From assembly GCF_001038505.1 (NCBI RefSeq), contig NZ_LDPY01000002.1, positions 377,717 to 441,716 on the forward strand: 64,000 nt of DNA, read 5' to 3'. Positions 26,339 to 35,283 of this stretch are shown one piece after another. The position numbers and the translations under genes were made by a program. The stretch is from Puniceibacterium sp. IMCC21224 (GTDB taxonomy: Bacteria > Pseudomonadota > Alphaproteobacteria > Rhodobacterales > Rhodobacteraceae). The notes under the pieces are model-generated. The model was not told the origin of the DNA and made no database searches. It saw only the letters and a program-made list of their open reading frames with translations. Numbering within the stretch: position 1 is the first letter of the stretch; the number at the start of each line of letters is the position of its first letter.

Positions 26339-27952
26339 ATGGCGGATCAAGCAACTGAAAGTGGCCAAATCGATACTGATTTCGAGGTTGGACAAGACAA
26401 TATTGACGGCAAACTCGGCCCCTTGGGTTTCGATATCCACAACCCGGTGTTTGCTATTTCCGGATTGACCGCTGTCGCCTTTGTCATCCTGACACTAATT
26501 TTTCCAAGCCAATCAGGTGCGGTATTTCTAGCCGTGCGCGACTTTGCGACCACCAAACTTGATTGGTTCTTTATGATCATCGTGAATATCTTCGTGATAT
26601 TCTGTCTCGCGCTGATTTTTCTGCCAATGTCTAAGGTAAGGCTGGGCGGAGAGGACGCCGTGCCTGAATACTCCTACCCCGCGTGGTTTGCGATGCTGTT
26701 CGCTGCCGGCATGGGGATTGGTCTTTTGTTCTTTGGGGTTCTCGAACCAGTATACCATATGAACGTTTCGGGCCCATTGGGTGTGCCGTCGCCCATCGCG
26801 GCTGATGGCAGCATCATCGCCGAAAACGTCGACGCCGCACGCAGAATGGGGCTGGCCGCTACCTTTTATCATTGGGGTCTGCACGGTTGGGCCGTCTATG
26901 CCATCATGGCGCTGGCGCTTTCACTTTTCACCTATAACAAAGGTTTGCCATTCTCCATCCGATCCTGCTTTTACCCAATCTTAGGCGATCGTGTCTGGGG
27001 TTGGTGGGGACATTGCATTGATATCCTTGCCGTCTTTGCCACGCTTTTCGGTCTGGCAACATCTTTGGGACTGGGCGCACAACAAGCCAATGCAGGGTTA
27101 AACTTTGCGTTCGGGCTTGGAATCTCGACCAACGCCCAGGTTATTATCATCATTTTGGTGACGGCCGTGGCCTTGGTTTCGGTTTACCGTGGCCTTGATG
27201 GCGGCGTAAAAGTTCTCTCTGAATTCAACATGATCCTTGCGGTTCTGTTCTTTCTTTTCGTCCTGTTTGTCGGGCCGACATTGGTTGGTTTGAGCGGATT
27301 CTGGACCGGGCTTATCGCCTATACCCAAGAGATTATCCCGTTATCCAATCCGTTCGGGCGCACCGACGACGCCTACCGCCAAGGCTGGACTGCGTTCTAT
27401 TGGGCATGGTGGGTATCTTGGGCACCTTTCGTCGGCATGTTCATCGCCCGCGTTTCCAGAGGCCGCACCGTGCGTGAGTTTATCGTCTGTGTCTTGTTGA
27501 TCCCGTCGCTTATCATCTTTATCTGGATGGGTGTCTTTGGCGGCATTGCGATTGACCAGATACTCACGAGCCCGGAAACCTCTTTGGTCAAGGCGAACGT
27601 GATCGACAGTTATTCGCCCGAACTTTCGCTGTTTGGTATGCTCAATGGGTTACCATTCACCAAGATTGCGTCGACAATCGCCATCTTCCTTGCGCTGGTT
27701 TTCTTCGTAACCTCGTCGGATTCGGGCTCTCTTGTCGTTGATACGATTACGGCCGGCGGCAAGATTGATGCACCAGTACCCCAGCGTATCTTCTGGTGTG
27801 TGGTCGAAGGTTTGATAGCCATTGTGCTTTTGATCGGTGGTGGCTTGTCAGCACTTCAGGCGGGCGTGACCGCAACTGGCGTGCCATTTTCAATCCTTAT
27901 GCTGGTCATGTGTTATACCATCTTCCAAGGCCTACGTAGCGAACCGCGCTAG
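26339..27952 (+). CDS. BCCT-family (betaine/carnitine/choline) transporter, C-terminus cut by an IS
   Basis: 537 residues from ATG 26339; ATG 26309 is an alternative. Twelve hydrophobic segments and the BCCT signature: FYHWGLHGWAVYAIMALALS, the tryptophan-rich FYWAWWVSWAPFVGMFIARV, SRGRTVREF and FFVTSSDSGSLVVDTITAGG. It would take up a quaternary amine such as betaine by sodium or proton symport, or exchange it. The frame ends right after the last helix (CYTIFQGLRSEPR) at TAG, which is part of a CTAG target filled by an IS5-type end, so the native C-terminal tail is probably lost. Its base composition is lower in GC than the catabolic genes, suggesting separate acquisition. Confidence 0.85.
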   Translation: MADQATESGQIDTDFEVGQDNIDGKLGPLGFDIHNPVFAISGLTAVAFVILTLIFPSQSGAVFLAVRDFATTKLDWFFMIIVNIFVIFCLALIFLPMSKVRLGGEDAVPEYSYPAWFAMLFAAGMGIGLLFFGVLEPVYHMNVSGPLGVPSPIAADGSIIAENVDAARRMGLAATFYHWGLHGWAVYAIMALALSLFTYNKGLPFSIRSCFYPILGDRVWGWWGHCIDILAVFATLFGLATSLGLGAQQANAGLNFAFGLGISTNAQVIIIILVTAVALVSVYRGLDGGVKVLSEFNMILAVLFFLFVLFVGPTLVGLSGFWTGLIAYTQEIIPLSNPFGRTDDAYRQGWTAFYWAWWVSWAPFVGMFIARVSRGRTVREFIVCVLLIPSLIIFIWMGVFGGIAIDQILTSPETSLVKANVIDSYSPELSLFGMLNGLPFTKIASTIAIFLALVFFVTSSDSGSLVVDTITAGGKIDAPVPQRIFWCVVEGLIAIVLLIGGGLSALQAGVTATGVPFSILMLVMCYTIFQGLRSEPR

Positions 27953-28034
27953 GGTCATCAGGATTCATAACCGGAACATGACCACGGCATCCAAGGCGCA
28001 GGCTGATAGGAAGAGCTTCGGGCACCTATCGTAA
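27952..28034 (-). pseudogene. 3' end of an IS5-family (IS427-like) transposase
   Basis: The minus strand of 28033-27965 encodes a 22-residue tail beginning YDRCPKLFLSACALDAV and ending in a stop, like the C-termini of IS5-family transposases (YDKCPK-x-FLSA). The element end (AGGGTCATCAGG, from 27952) abuts CTAG, the target type of IS427-group elements. The rest of the element was removed or displaced by the IS3 element that follows. Confidence 0.7.
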
Positions 28035-28064
28035 TGGACTTGTCCCGATTTAGTTCCGGTCTCT
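28035..28064 (+). repeat. Left inverted repeat of the IS3-family element
   Basis: Begins TGGACTTG and ends AGTTCCGGTCTCT; pairs with 29240-29269. The 13 inner bases and 8 outer bases are identical between ends. Confidence 0.85.
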
Positions 28065-28097
28065 TTCGAGCGATATTCGCAATGAAGGAGACACAAA

Positions 28098-28373
28098 TTG
28101 GCACCAAGATACAGCGACGAGTTCAGACGTGATGCGGTTCGCATTGCAACAAGCAGTGGACTGACGCGACCTCAGATTGCGTCTGATTTAGGGGTTGGTG
28201 TTTCGACACTGAACAAGTGGGTTCAACACCATCAGAATGATGACCTGATGTCCGGCCCGCATGAGGATGTGGAGAAGGAGAACGCCCGCCTTCGCAAAGA
28301 GAACCGGCTACTCCGCGCGGAGAGGGAAGTGTTAAAGAAGGCGACGATCTTCTTCGCAGGCCAAAAGGCGTGA
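28098..28373 (+). CDS. IS3-family transposase OrfA
   Basis: 91 residues starting at TTG 28098, seven bases after AAGGAG. It carries the N-terminal helix-turn-helix (RYSDEFRRDAVRIATSSGLT, IASDLGVGVSTLNKWVQ) and a leucine-zipper region (ENARLRKENRLLRAEREVL). OrfA binds the element ends. It ends in a TGA that overlaps the orfB frame by four bases. OrfB lies in the -1 frame, so a fused OrfAB may form by programmed frameshifting; the CCAAAAGG just before the stop is a possible but imperfect slip site. Confidence 0.93.
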   Translation: MAPRYSDEFRRDAVRIATSSGLTRPQIASDLGVGVSTLNKWVQHHQNDDLMSGPHEDVEKENARLRKENRLLRAEREVLKKATIFFAGQKA

Positions 28374-29230
28374 GGTTTGCCTTTATCGACACCTGGAAGA
28401 AGATCTGGCCCATTGAGTTTCTATGCCGCGTTTTGCGGGTAACTTCCCGTGGGTTTCGCGCCTGGAAGATCCGCCCTATCAGCCGAAGCCAGCGAGATGA
28501 CATGGTGCTGTTGGCCCATATCAGAGAACAACACCGCCTTAGCCTGCAAAGCTACGGCCGACCTCGCATGACGGAGGAACTGCGCGATCTCGGTCTTGTT
28601 GTCGGGCACCGCCGGGTAGGCCGGTTGATGCGTGAGAACGCGATCAAGGTTATTCGAACCCGTAAACATAAAGTCACGACTAACAGCAATCACGCCTTCA
28701 ATGTCGCCCCCAACTTTCTTGATCAGGACTTCTCTGCTGATGGCCCAAACCAAAAATGGGCAGGGGACATTTCCTACATCTGGACGAGCGAGGGATGGCT
28801 GTATTTGGCAGTGACCATCGATCTTTACTCCCGCCGGGTCATTATTGGCTGGGCGGTCAGTAACCGGATGAAGCGGGACCTGGCCATCAAGGCATTAGAC
28901 ATGGCAGTAGGGCTGCGAAAGCCACCCAAAGGCTGTATCCATCATACGGATCGTGGCTCTCAATACTGTTCAGGTGACTATCAGAAAAGTCTGAAGCAGC
29001 ATGGATTTCTGGTCTCAATGAGCGGCAAGGGAAATTGTTATGACAATTCCATGGTCGAGACCTTCTTCAAATCTCTGAAAGCCGAACTGATCTGGCGTCA
29101 GAAATGGGCGACCCGCAGACAAGCAGAAGGAGCAATATTCCAATACATCAATGGGTTCTACAACCCGCGAAGACGGCATTCATCCCTTGGCGGGAAAAGT
29201 CCCTTGGCTTTCGAGAGACGGGCTGCCTAA
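28370..29230 (+). CDS. IS3-family transposase OrfB (DDE catalytic subunit)
   Basis: 286 residues. It has the HTH_21-like region (LQSYGRPRMTEELRDLG) and an rve integrase core with catalytic Asp in WAGDISYIW, Asp in HHTDRGSQY and Glu in SMVETFFKSLKAE, plus the family end YNPRRRHSSLGGKSPLAFE. It would catalyse cut and strand transfer of this IS. All landmark residues are present and no frame damage is seen. Expression is probably by frameshift from orfA. Confidence 0.93.
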   Translation: MRFAFIDTWKKIWPIEFLCRVLRVTSRGFRAWKIRPISRSQRDDMVLLAHIREQHRLSLQSYGRPRMTEELRDLGLVVGHRRVGRLMRENAIKVIRTRKHKVTTNSNHAFNVAPNFLDQDFSADGPNQKWAGDISYIWTSEGWLYLAVTIDLYSRRVIIGWAVSNRMKRDLAIKALDMAVGLRKPPKGCIHHTDRGSQYCSGDYQKSLKQHGFLVSMSGKGNCYDNSMVETFFKSLKAELIWRQKWATRRQAEGAIFQYINGFYNPRRRHSSLGGKSPLAFERRAA

Positions 29231-29239
29231 CATGAGCTG

Positions 29240-29269
29240 AGAGACCGGAACTTTTGCGTGGCAAGTCCA
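29240..29269 (+). repeat. Right inverted repeat of the IS3-family element
   Basis: Begins AGAGACCGGAACT and ends CAAGTCCA; inverted partner of 28035-28064. Confidence 0.85.
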
Positions 29270-29464
29270 TTCGACCACCAGCACGGCGTGGTTCTGACCG
29301 ACCCGACGCCCAAACGGTTTCACATCCACACCATCGTGCGCACGCCGAGCGGCAATGACTACGGCATGGAACTGTTGTGGATGCACTACGCGCAATCCAA
29401 TCACCATGGGCACGGCCACTCGCATGATCACTCGCATGGAAAGCTGCGCCACCGCGATGACTGA
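29258..29464 (+). pseudogene. 3' remnant of an unidentified gene with His-rich C-terminus
   Basis: An open frame that enters from inside the IS right end and has no start of its own beyond a chance GTG. About 65 residues: HGVVLTDPTPKRFHIHTIV, GNDYGMELLWMHYAQSN, then a metal-binding-looking HHGHGHSHDHSHG tail. I do not recognise the family. His-rich tails are common in nickel or zinc handling proteins, but that is only a hint. The 5' part was most likely lost when the IS region rearranged. A terminator follows. Confidence 0.45.
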
Positions 29465-29495
29465 GCTGCCACCGTCAAGGCTGCCGCGAGACATA

Positions 29496-29530
29496 AAAAC
29501 ACCCGCCTGAGTATCTCGGGCGGGTGTTTT
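29496..29530. terminator. Bidirectional intrinsic terminator
   Basis: AAAACACCCGCC (29496-29507) and GGCGGGTGTTTT (29519-29530) form a perfect 12-bp stem with an 11-base loop, A-rich on one side and T-rich on the other. It lies between the plus-strand His-rich remnant and the end of the minus-strand permease gene, so it can stop transcripts from both sides. Confidence 0.85.
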
Positions 29531-29554
29531 CCGTTTCGCCAGTGCTGGGGAAAG

Positions 29555-31603
29555 CTACATCGACGGCACGATCCGCGCCAATGCGGGCACCAGATCGCCG
29601 AGCACCGTGGGCGGCCATGGCACATGGATGACCCGTTCAAAGATCGCATAGACTGCCACTGTGACGCAGGCCGCGTAGATCAGCGTCAGTTTCCACGGCT
29701 CATCCCCCTCCAGCCGCATGTAGGCGACGATCATAACCGGCACCGTCGGGATCAGACCGATGGTGGCCATCGACCCGAGAAACGCCAGAAACCAGCCAAA
29801 GAAGATCGCCGCGCGGATCAGGATGACGCGGGTTTCGCCGCCGTCTTCGGAGGCCAGGTCCATGTGGATTCCGCGGTGCTCCGTGCTGGCCTGAACCCCG
29901 CTGCCGCGCCCCGAAAAGACCAGATAGATCAGGCTGAGCGACCCGGCGATCAGCAGGACCGTGGCCACCGCCGTCGGCCCGACGCGGGCGCCAAAGCTCC
30001 AGTCCTGCGCCTGGTACAGCATCCAGCCGCCGATCCCCAGAAAGAACGCATAGAGCAGGTCGCTGGCCCGGACCGATAGCCGCCCCGACGGCAGCAGCGC
30101 CCGCGCGCCACCGTGGCGCATCTCGGTCCAGATCGGCCGCAGCAGCACCAGCGCCGACATCACCAGAAGGATCACGACCACAGGACGCAGCAGCCATTCG
30201 GCATCGTACCGCTGGATCGAGATCGCCATATAGCGTTCGATCAGCGCGCCCAGCACCAGCCCCAGGATCAGCGGCGGGCGCGGCCAGCGCAGCCGCTTCA
30301 TTGCCCAGCCGAGTAGCCCAAAGAACAGCAGCGCATAAAGATCACCCCAGCTGCGCGACCCCTGGAACGCCCCGACATAGACCACCGACATGATCGCGGG
30401 CAGCACCAGCGTATAGCGCAGGGTCGAGATCTTGGCGAAATAGCCGCTCATCAGGAAACAAATGCCGGCGCCGAAAACGTTGGCCAGCGCGATGCTCCAG
30501 ACCAGCGTGTAGGTCACGTTAAGGTCGGTGGTTAACATCGCCGGGCCGGGCACAAAGCCATGTACCATGATCGCCCCAAGCAGGATCGCCTGCGCCGCGC
30601 CGCTGGGCACGCCAAAGGCGATGGTGGGCACAAGACTGCCGCCTTCCTTGGCGTTGTTGGCCGATTCCGGCGCGATCACACCACGCACGTCGCCCTTGCC
30701 AAAGGTTTCGGCCGCACCCTTTTCGGTGCGCAGCGCGTGGCCGTAGGCGATCCAGTCGGTCACCGAACCGGTGATCCCCGGAATGATACCCAGAATGGCC
30801 CCGATGGACGAACAGCGCAGACACAGGAACCAGTTGTCCATCACATCTTTGGCGCCCTGAACCATGCCGCTGACATGGCTAAACTCGATCTTGTCGGCCA
30901 CGGATTTGCGCTTGATCGCGATGTCGCACAGTTCAGGCAGCGCAAAGATCCCCAACAGCACAGGAAGCATTGGCACCCCGTCCCAGAGGTAGAGCACATT
31001 TTCCGCCCAGCGGACGGTGCCGGTTTGCAGGTCGGTGCCGATCATGCTGATCAGGATGCCGAAACAGGCCACGATGATGCCGCGCAGCGGGGCGTTGCCC
31101 GACAGCGACGACACCATGGCGATGCCAAAGATCGTCAGCCCCAGCAGTTCGGGCGTGCCGATCGACAGCACAAACGGCCGGATCACCGGGATCGAAACCG
31201 CCAGCACCAGCGCCCCGAACAGGCCACCCAGCAGCGAGGCACTGAACCCGGCGCTGAGCGCGCGCCCGGCCTCGCCCTTCTTGGTCATCGGAAAACCGTC
31301 AAGCACCGTGGCCTGCGACGCCGAGGTGCCCGGCACCCCGAACATTACCGCCGGGATCGTATCCGAGGTTGACGTTACCGAATGCATCCCCAGCAGCATC
31401 GCAAAGGCGGCATATGGGTCCATCGAATAGGTGAACGGCACCAGCAGCGCAAATCCGGTGATGCCGCCGATCCCGGGCAACAACCCGATGGCAAGGCCGA
31501 CGAACACGCCGATACACAGAAACCCGATGCGTTCAAGTTGAATGATGGTGCCGAATGCCTGTCCGGCGGCATGCAGCATATAGGCGAAATCAAAAGCTTC
31601 CAT
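29555..31603 (-). CDS. TctA-TctB fusion permease (TTT family)
   Basis: 682 residues. Residues 1-500 are a TctA (GLLPGIGGITGFALLVPFTY, a PAVMFGVPGTSASQATVLDG loop, and a second IGAILGIIPGITGSVTDW half). The C-terminal 160 residues add about four helices laid out like TctB (RASDLLYAFFLGIGGWMLYQ, ARVGPTAVATVLLIAGSLSL). The fusion replaces the usual separate tctB gene. Its close paralogue of the same length is at 44275-46323. It is encoded alone, divergent from a complete tctCBA set, so it may borrow one of the orphan binding proteins of the window. Substrate unknown. Confidence 0.88.
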   Translation of the reverse strand: MEAFDFAYMLHAAGQAFGTIIQLERIGFLCIGVFVGLAIGLLPGIGGITGFALLVPFTYSMDPYAAFAMLLGMHSVTSTSDTIPAVMFGVPGTSASQATVLDGFPMTKKGEAGRALSAGFSASLLGGLFGALVLAVSIPVIRPFVLSIGTPELLGLTIFGIAMVSSLSGNAPLRGIIVACFGILISMIGTDLQTGTVRWAENVLYLWDGVPMLPVLLGIFALPELCDIAIKRKSVADKIEFSHVSGMVQGAKDVMDNWFLCLRCSSIGAILGIIPGITGSVTDWIAYGHALRTEKGAAETFGKGDVRGVIAPESANNAKEGGSLVPTIAFGVPSGAAQAILLGAIMVHGFVPGPAMLTTDLNVTYTLVWSIALANVFGAGICFLMSGYFAKISTLRYTLVLPAIMSVVYVGAFQGSRSWGDLYALLFFGLLGWAMKRLRWPRPPLILGLVLGALIERYMAISIQRYDAEWLLRPVVVILLVMSALVLLRPIWTEMRHGGARALLPSGRLSVRASDLLYAFFLGIGGWMLYQAQDWSFGARVGPTAVATVLLIAGSLSLIYLVFSGRGSGVQASTEHRGIHMDLASEDGGETRVILIRAAIFFGWFLAFLGSMATIGLIPTVPVMIVAYMRLEGDEPWKLTLIYAACVTVAVYAIFERVIHVPWPPTVLGDLVPALARIVPSM

Positions 31604-32076
31604 TGGTCCTAGCCCCTTCCGTCCGTGATCGCGCGCCCTTTGCGTGTCGCGGATGTCGGTGGCCAGGATGCCCCGGTGTTATCCCGCGTGAACGTTGTCC
31701 TCAGTCTGGTACGCATGGTTTCTCCCTCAGGGCGTGCCGGGGGACGCAGTGAACGCTGCATCTGCCAGCCAGATTGCGTGGCCATGACGGTGATCTGTGG
31801 ACGCGCGCCCGGCAAATCGTTTTGCCCCACCTTGCCATAGGTTTCCGGTGCAGGTGTTGCGCGGTTATTCCTCTTCTGCCAAGAATCTGATTGGTGGTGA
31901 CGTGGTCCCGATGGGCCATCGCGCGAACGGTCTGCCATAATAAGGGTCGCAGTGCCGAGCCGCCCTGACCGCGTTGCGCAGATCCGGATCGGATAGCGCT
32001 GCAATTGGTTCAGGCCCGGCGCGCAAAGCTGCGCGTCCGGGCCAAAGGCCGCAATGGGATAACCAGGAGGAACACT
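31604..32076. promoter_or_regulatory. Divergent intergenic region between two TTT transport units
   Basis: 473 bases without a credible gene, containing promoters for the minus-strand fusion permease and the plus-strand tctC. CATAGGTTTCCGG at 31836-31848 resembles CATAAGTTTCCTG upstream of the LysR gene at 58.3 kb. No confident -35/-10 pair was found. Confidence 0.4.
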
Positions 32077-33075
32077 ATGATAACGACGACCAGACGGGCC
32101 TTTTCCCGCGGGGGTATGCTGATCGCCGCCGCTGCCATCGCCTCGACACTTGGTGTGGGCAGTGCTGCGGCACAGGATTACCCCAACAAACCGGTCGACA
32201 TCGTGCTGGGCTTTGGTACCGGCGGCGTTTCGGACATCATCGCCCGCACCCTCGCGCCAGAGCTGGAAGCAGCCCTAGGCCAGCGCTTTGTCGTCAAGAA
32301 TGTGCCGGGTGCCGGCGGCACCGTGGCGTCGCAGACGGTGACCGAAGCGGGCAATGACGGCTACACGCTGCTCAACGTCGGCGCGTCCGGCCCGATCAAG
32401 AAGACGCTTCTGCCGAACCAGCCGTTCGATCAGGTCGACGATTTCGAACCAGTGGCCCCGGTGGCCAACTTTGGTCTGGTCGTCGTGGTGGCGCCGGACG
32501 GACAGTTTGCCTCGCTGGACGATCTTCTGACCTTTGGCCGCGCCAACCCCGGCGCGCTGAACGTCGGGACGGTGCAGGTCGGCAGCACGCAGTTTCTGGC
32601 CGCCAAGCTGTTCCTCAGCGTCGCCGGTATCGACGCGGTGGTGGTGCCGTACAGCTCGACCCCCGAGCTGATGGGCGGCGTTGCCCGCGGCGAGGTCGAA
32701 GTCGCGTTCGAGATCATTCCCGGTGCCAAGGCAGCCGTCGACAACGCGCAGGTCCGGCCGGTGGCCACGACGATGAACACCCGTTCGGCGCTGTTCCCTG
32801 ATCTGCCCACCGTCGAGGAATCCGGCGTGGCCCCCTATGACGTGTCCAGCTGGAACGGCTATTCCGCGCCCATCGGTGTGCCCGACGAGGTCAAGGAAAC
32901 GCTGTCCTCTGCCGTGCAGACGATCCTGCAAAAGCCCGAGATCAAGGAAAAGCTGGCCGCCGTCGGCGCCGAGCCGTATGTCGGCACCGCTGCCGACATG
33001 GTCAAACGGCAGGAACAGGAAACCGAGATGTGGGAAAAGGTCATCGTAGAGGCCGGTGTGCCCATCGAAGGCTGA
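32077..33075 (+). CDS. tctC: TTT-family (Bug) solute-binding protein
   Basis: 332 residues from ATG 32077 (AGGAGG six bases ahead); an upstream in-frame extension is not supported. A Tat-like signal TRRAFSRGGMLIAAAAIA ends near GSAAAQDYP. Bug-family body: YPNKPVDIVLGFGTGGVSD, VKNVPGAGGTVASQTV, NDGYTLLNVGASG and VVPYSSTPELMGGVARGEVE. It captures the substrate for the TctB/TctA pair directly downstream. A 9-bp hairpin follows its stop. Confidence 0.93.
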   Translation: MITTTRRAFSRGGMLIAAAAIASTLGVGSAAAQDYPNKPVDIVLGFGTGGVSDIIARTLAPELEAALGQRFVVKNVPGAGGTVASQTVTEAGNDGYTLLNVGASGPIKKTLLPNQPFDQVDDFEPVAPVANFGLVVVVAPDGQFASLDDLLTFGRANPGALNVGTVQVGSTQFLAAKLFLSVAGIDAVVVPYSSTPELMGGVARGEVEVAFEIIPGAKAAVDNAQVRPVATTMNTRSALFPDLPTVEESGVAPYDVSSWNGYSAPIGVPDEVKETLSSAVQTILQKPEIKEKLAAVGAEPYVGTAADMVKRQEQETEMWEKVIVEAGVPIEG

Positions 33076-33093
33076 AGCCGCGCGAATACGTTG

Positions 33094-33120
33094 AAGGGGC
33101 GCCCTAACAGAGCGCCCCTT
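33094..33120 (+). promoter_or_regulatory. Intercistronic hairpin between tctC and tctB
   Basis: AAGGGGCGC (33094-33102) and GCGCCCCTT (33112-33120) form a perfect 9-bp stem with a 9-base loop, 18 bases after the tctC stop. It probably favours tctC mRNA over the permease genes by stabilisation or partial termination. Confidence 0.65.
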
Positions 33121-33146
33121 GATGCACGATACGGAAGGATTAGAAC

Positions 33147-33587
33147 ATGACGAGACGGGATATGGTTGCGGGTCTGGCGCTGATCGTGATGGGTGGGGCC
33201 TATGCGGCCCATACTCTCGCGACGCTGCCGATCGGCACGTTGCGGCAGATGGGGCCGGGGATGTTTCCGATGGGCCTCGGCCTGCTGCTGGCCGGTCTGG
33301 GTGTCGGCGTTGCGGTGCCAGCCCTGGCGCGTGACGTGCCGATGCCGACTGTCCCGCACCGCAGCCTGTGGATGTGCATCGGCACCGTCATCGCATTTGC
33401 GCTGATCATTCCGCGCTTTGGGCTGATCCCGGCGGTCGTCGCCTCGACCATCATCGCCGCGCTGGCGATCCGCAGCAGCCGATGGCAGGTCATCCTGCCG
33501 ATGGCCGTGCTGATGGTGCCGCTGTCCTGGTTCGTCTTTGTCTTTCTGCTGCAAATCGACATCCCGCTAGCGCAGTGGAGGCTGTGA
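33147..33587 (+). CDS. tctB: TTT small permease subunit TctB
   Basis: 146 residues with four hydrophobic segments and the TctB signature TLPIGTLRQMGPGMFPMGLG after a short N-terminus (TRRDMVAGLALIVMGGAYAA). It lies in the canonical tctC-tctB-tctA order, and its stop shares one base with the tctA start (TGATG at 33585-33589). It forms the membrane complex with TctA. Confidence 0.92.
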   Translation: MTRRDMVAGLALIVMGGAYAAHTLATLPIGTLRQMGPGMFPMGLGLLLAGLGVGVAVPALARDVPMPTVPHRSLWMCIGTVIAFALIIPRFGLIPAVVASTIIAALAIRSSRWQVILPMAVLMVPLSWFVFVFLLQIDIPLAQWRL

Positions 33588-35116
33588 TGGATTTCCTTGC
33601 ACAGTTCGGCGCCAACCTTTCCATCGGGTTCGAAACGGCGTTTTCGCTGGTCAGCCTGGGCTATGTCACGCTCGGTGTTCTGGTCGGCATCTTCATCGGC
33701 GTGCTGCCCGGCATCGGTGCCGTCACCGCCATTGCCCTGCTGATGCCGCTGGCGTTCCAGCTCGATGCCACATCTGGCCTGATCCTGCTGGCAGGCATCT
33801 GGTACGGGTCGACCTTTGGCGGGTCGATCACCGCGATCCTGCTGAACATTCCCGGCACCACATCCAACGCCGTGACCTGTATCGACGGCAACGCGATGAC
33901 CCGTCAGGGCCGCGCCAGCCTGGCGTTGCTGACCGCAGTCGCTGCGTCGTTTATCGGCGGCAGCATCGGCATTCTGATCATCATGCTGTTCACCGCCCCG
34001 ATCGCGCATTACGCGGCCGAGTTTTCCTCGGTCGAATATTTCTCGCTCATCGTCTTTGGCCTTGTCGCGGCGTCGTCGATCAATGCCGGGTCGGTGGCCA
34101 AGGGGCTCGCGACGGTCGTTTTCGGCATCATGGTCGGCGTTGTCGGCACCGACCTCTATACCGGGCAGGGGCGAATGACCTTTGGCAACCTCGACCTGAT
34201 GGATGGGATCACGCTGGTTTCGGTCTCGATGGGCGTTTTCGGCGTCTCCGAAGTGATCGCCACCATAAAGGAGGCCCGCACCCGCGCCTTTGACCGCAAG
34301 GGCATCACCTTTCGCGCGATGATCCCGACCCGGGCCGAGGCGCGCGCCACGTTCGGGCCGATCCTGCGTGGCAGCGGCGTCGGCGCGTTCTTCGGCACGC
34401 TTCCCGGCACCGGCCCAGCGATTGCCGCCTTCATGGCCTATGCGGTCGAAGGTCGGGTGTCGAAGAACCGCGCAAACCTGGGCAAGGGCGCAATCGAAGG
34501 CGTAGCCGCACCCGAGGCCGCCAACAATGCCGCCGACATGACCGCGTTCATCCCAACGCTGGCGCTGGGTATTCCCGGCAGTGCCACCATGGCGCTGATG
34601 CTGGGCGCGCTGATCGTCAACGGCATCTCACCCGGGCCGCAGTTGATGGCGAACGAACCGGCGCTGTTCTGGGGTCTGATCGTCAGTTTCTGGATCGGCA
34701 ACCTGATGCTACTGGTGCTGTCGATCCCGCTGATCGGAGTCTGGGCGCGGCTGCTGCTGGTGCCGTTCAACATTCTGATGCCTGCAATCCTGGTGTTCAT
34801 CTGCCTAGGCGCCTACAGCGTTAGTCACAGCGCCACCGATGTCTGGCTGGTCGCCCTGCTGGGCCTGCTGGGGTACTTTGCCCGCAGCTACGGCTTTCCG
34901 CTGGCACCGGTGATCCTGGGCTTTGTACTTGGCCCCATGCTCGAGGAACATTTCCGCCGGGCCATGCTGATTTCGCGCGGAAATTTCGACGTGTTCCTGA
35001 CCAGCCCGGCCAGCGCCGTGCTGCTGGGGCTGACCGCGATGATTCTGGTGTCCAGCGTCTGGAGCAGTGTCCGGCGGTCGCGGCCGCAGGTGGAGGTGGA
35101 GGTGGATGCAAAATAG
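33587..35116 (+). CDS. tctA: TTT large permease subunit TctA
   Basis: 509 residues from ATG 33587, translationally coupled to tctB. TctA repeats: GVLPGIGAVTAIALLMPLAF, GIWYGSTFGGSITAILLNIP, GVGAFFGTLPGTGPAIAAF and ALGIPGSATMALMLGALIVN. It is closely similar to the TctA at 24.0-25.5 kb, including LMEEHFRRAM-type blocks near the C-terminus (PMLEEHFRRAMLISRG), so the two systems are near relatives. The gene is followed by IS debris. Confidence 0.95.
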   Translation: MDFLAQFGANLSIGFETAFSLVSLGYVTLGVLVGIFIGVLPGIGAVTAIALLMPLAFQLDATSGLILLAGIWYGSTFGGSITAILLNIPGTTSNAVTCIDGNAMTRQGRASLALLTAVAASFIGGSIGILIIMLFTAPIAHYAAEFSSVEYFSLIVFGLVAASSINAGSVAKGLATVVFGIMVGVVGTDLYTGQGRMTFGNLDLMDGITLVSVSMGVFGVSEVIATIKEARTRAFDRKGITFRAMIPTRAEARATFGPILRGSGVGAFFGTLPGTGPAIAAFMAYAVEGRVSKNRANLGKGAIEGVAAPEAANNAADMTAFIPTLALGIPGSATMALMLGALIVNGISPGPQLMANEPALFWGLIVSFWIGNLMLLVLSIPLIGVWARLLLVPFNILMPAILVFICLGAYSVSHSATDVWLVALLGLLGYFARSYGFPLAPVILGFVLGPMLEEHFRRAMLISRGNFDVFLTSPASAVLLGLTAMILVSSVWSSVRRSRPQVEVEVDAK

Positions 35117-35283
35117 GTTGGGGCCCCAAGCTAGAAGGTCTGGTTGGGCCGGTGCGCAGATTGCGCCAATCCCAATCTCGGAGAAAGACGACCGGAAGAC
35201 GGCAGACGTCCTATTCTGTGGAAAAACACCGTGCTGCGACCGCGGGGATTTTGTCCTTGAACGTGCCGCAAGCGCTTTTCCCA

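Larger units (their letters stand above)
28035..29269 (+). mobile_element. Complete IS3-family insertion sequence
   Basis: 1235 bp with TG...CA ends and 30-bp imperfect terminal inverted repeats (28035-28064 and 29240-29269; 24 of 30 positions match, including TGGACTTG and AGTTCCGGTCTCT blocks). It holds orfA and orfB in -1 relation with a GTGA overlap. Both frames are open and the DDE residues are present, so it may be functional. The flanks (GTAA left, TTCG right) are not a target duplication, so the surroundings have been rearranged since insertion. Confidence 0.88.

Noticed and set aside
31609..32004. A 131-codon minus-strand frame in the divergent TTT control region
   Set aside because: No ribosome-binding site, no motifs, and it fills the space where two promoters must lie.
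35117..35128. TTGGGGCCCCAA palindrome after tctA as a terminator
   Set aside because: No loop-forming space and no T-run; a hairpin of useful size cannot form.
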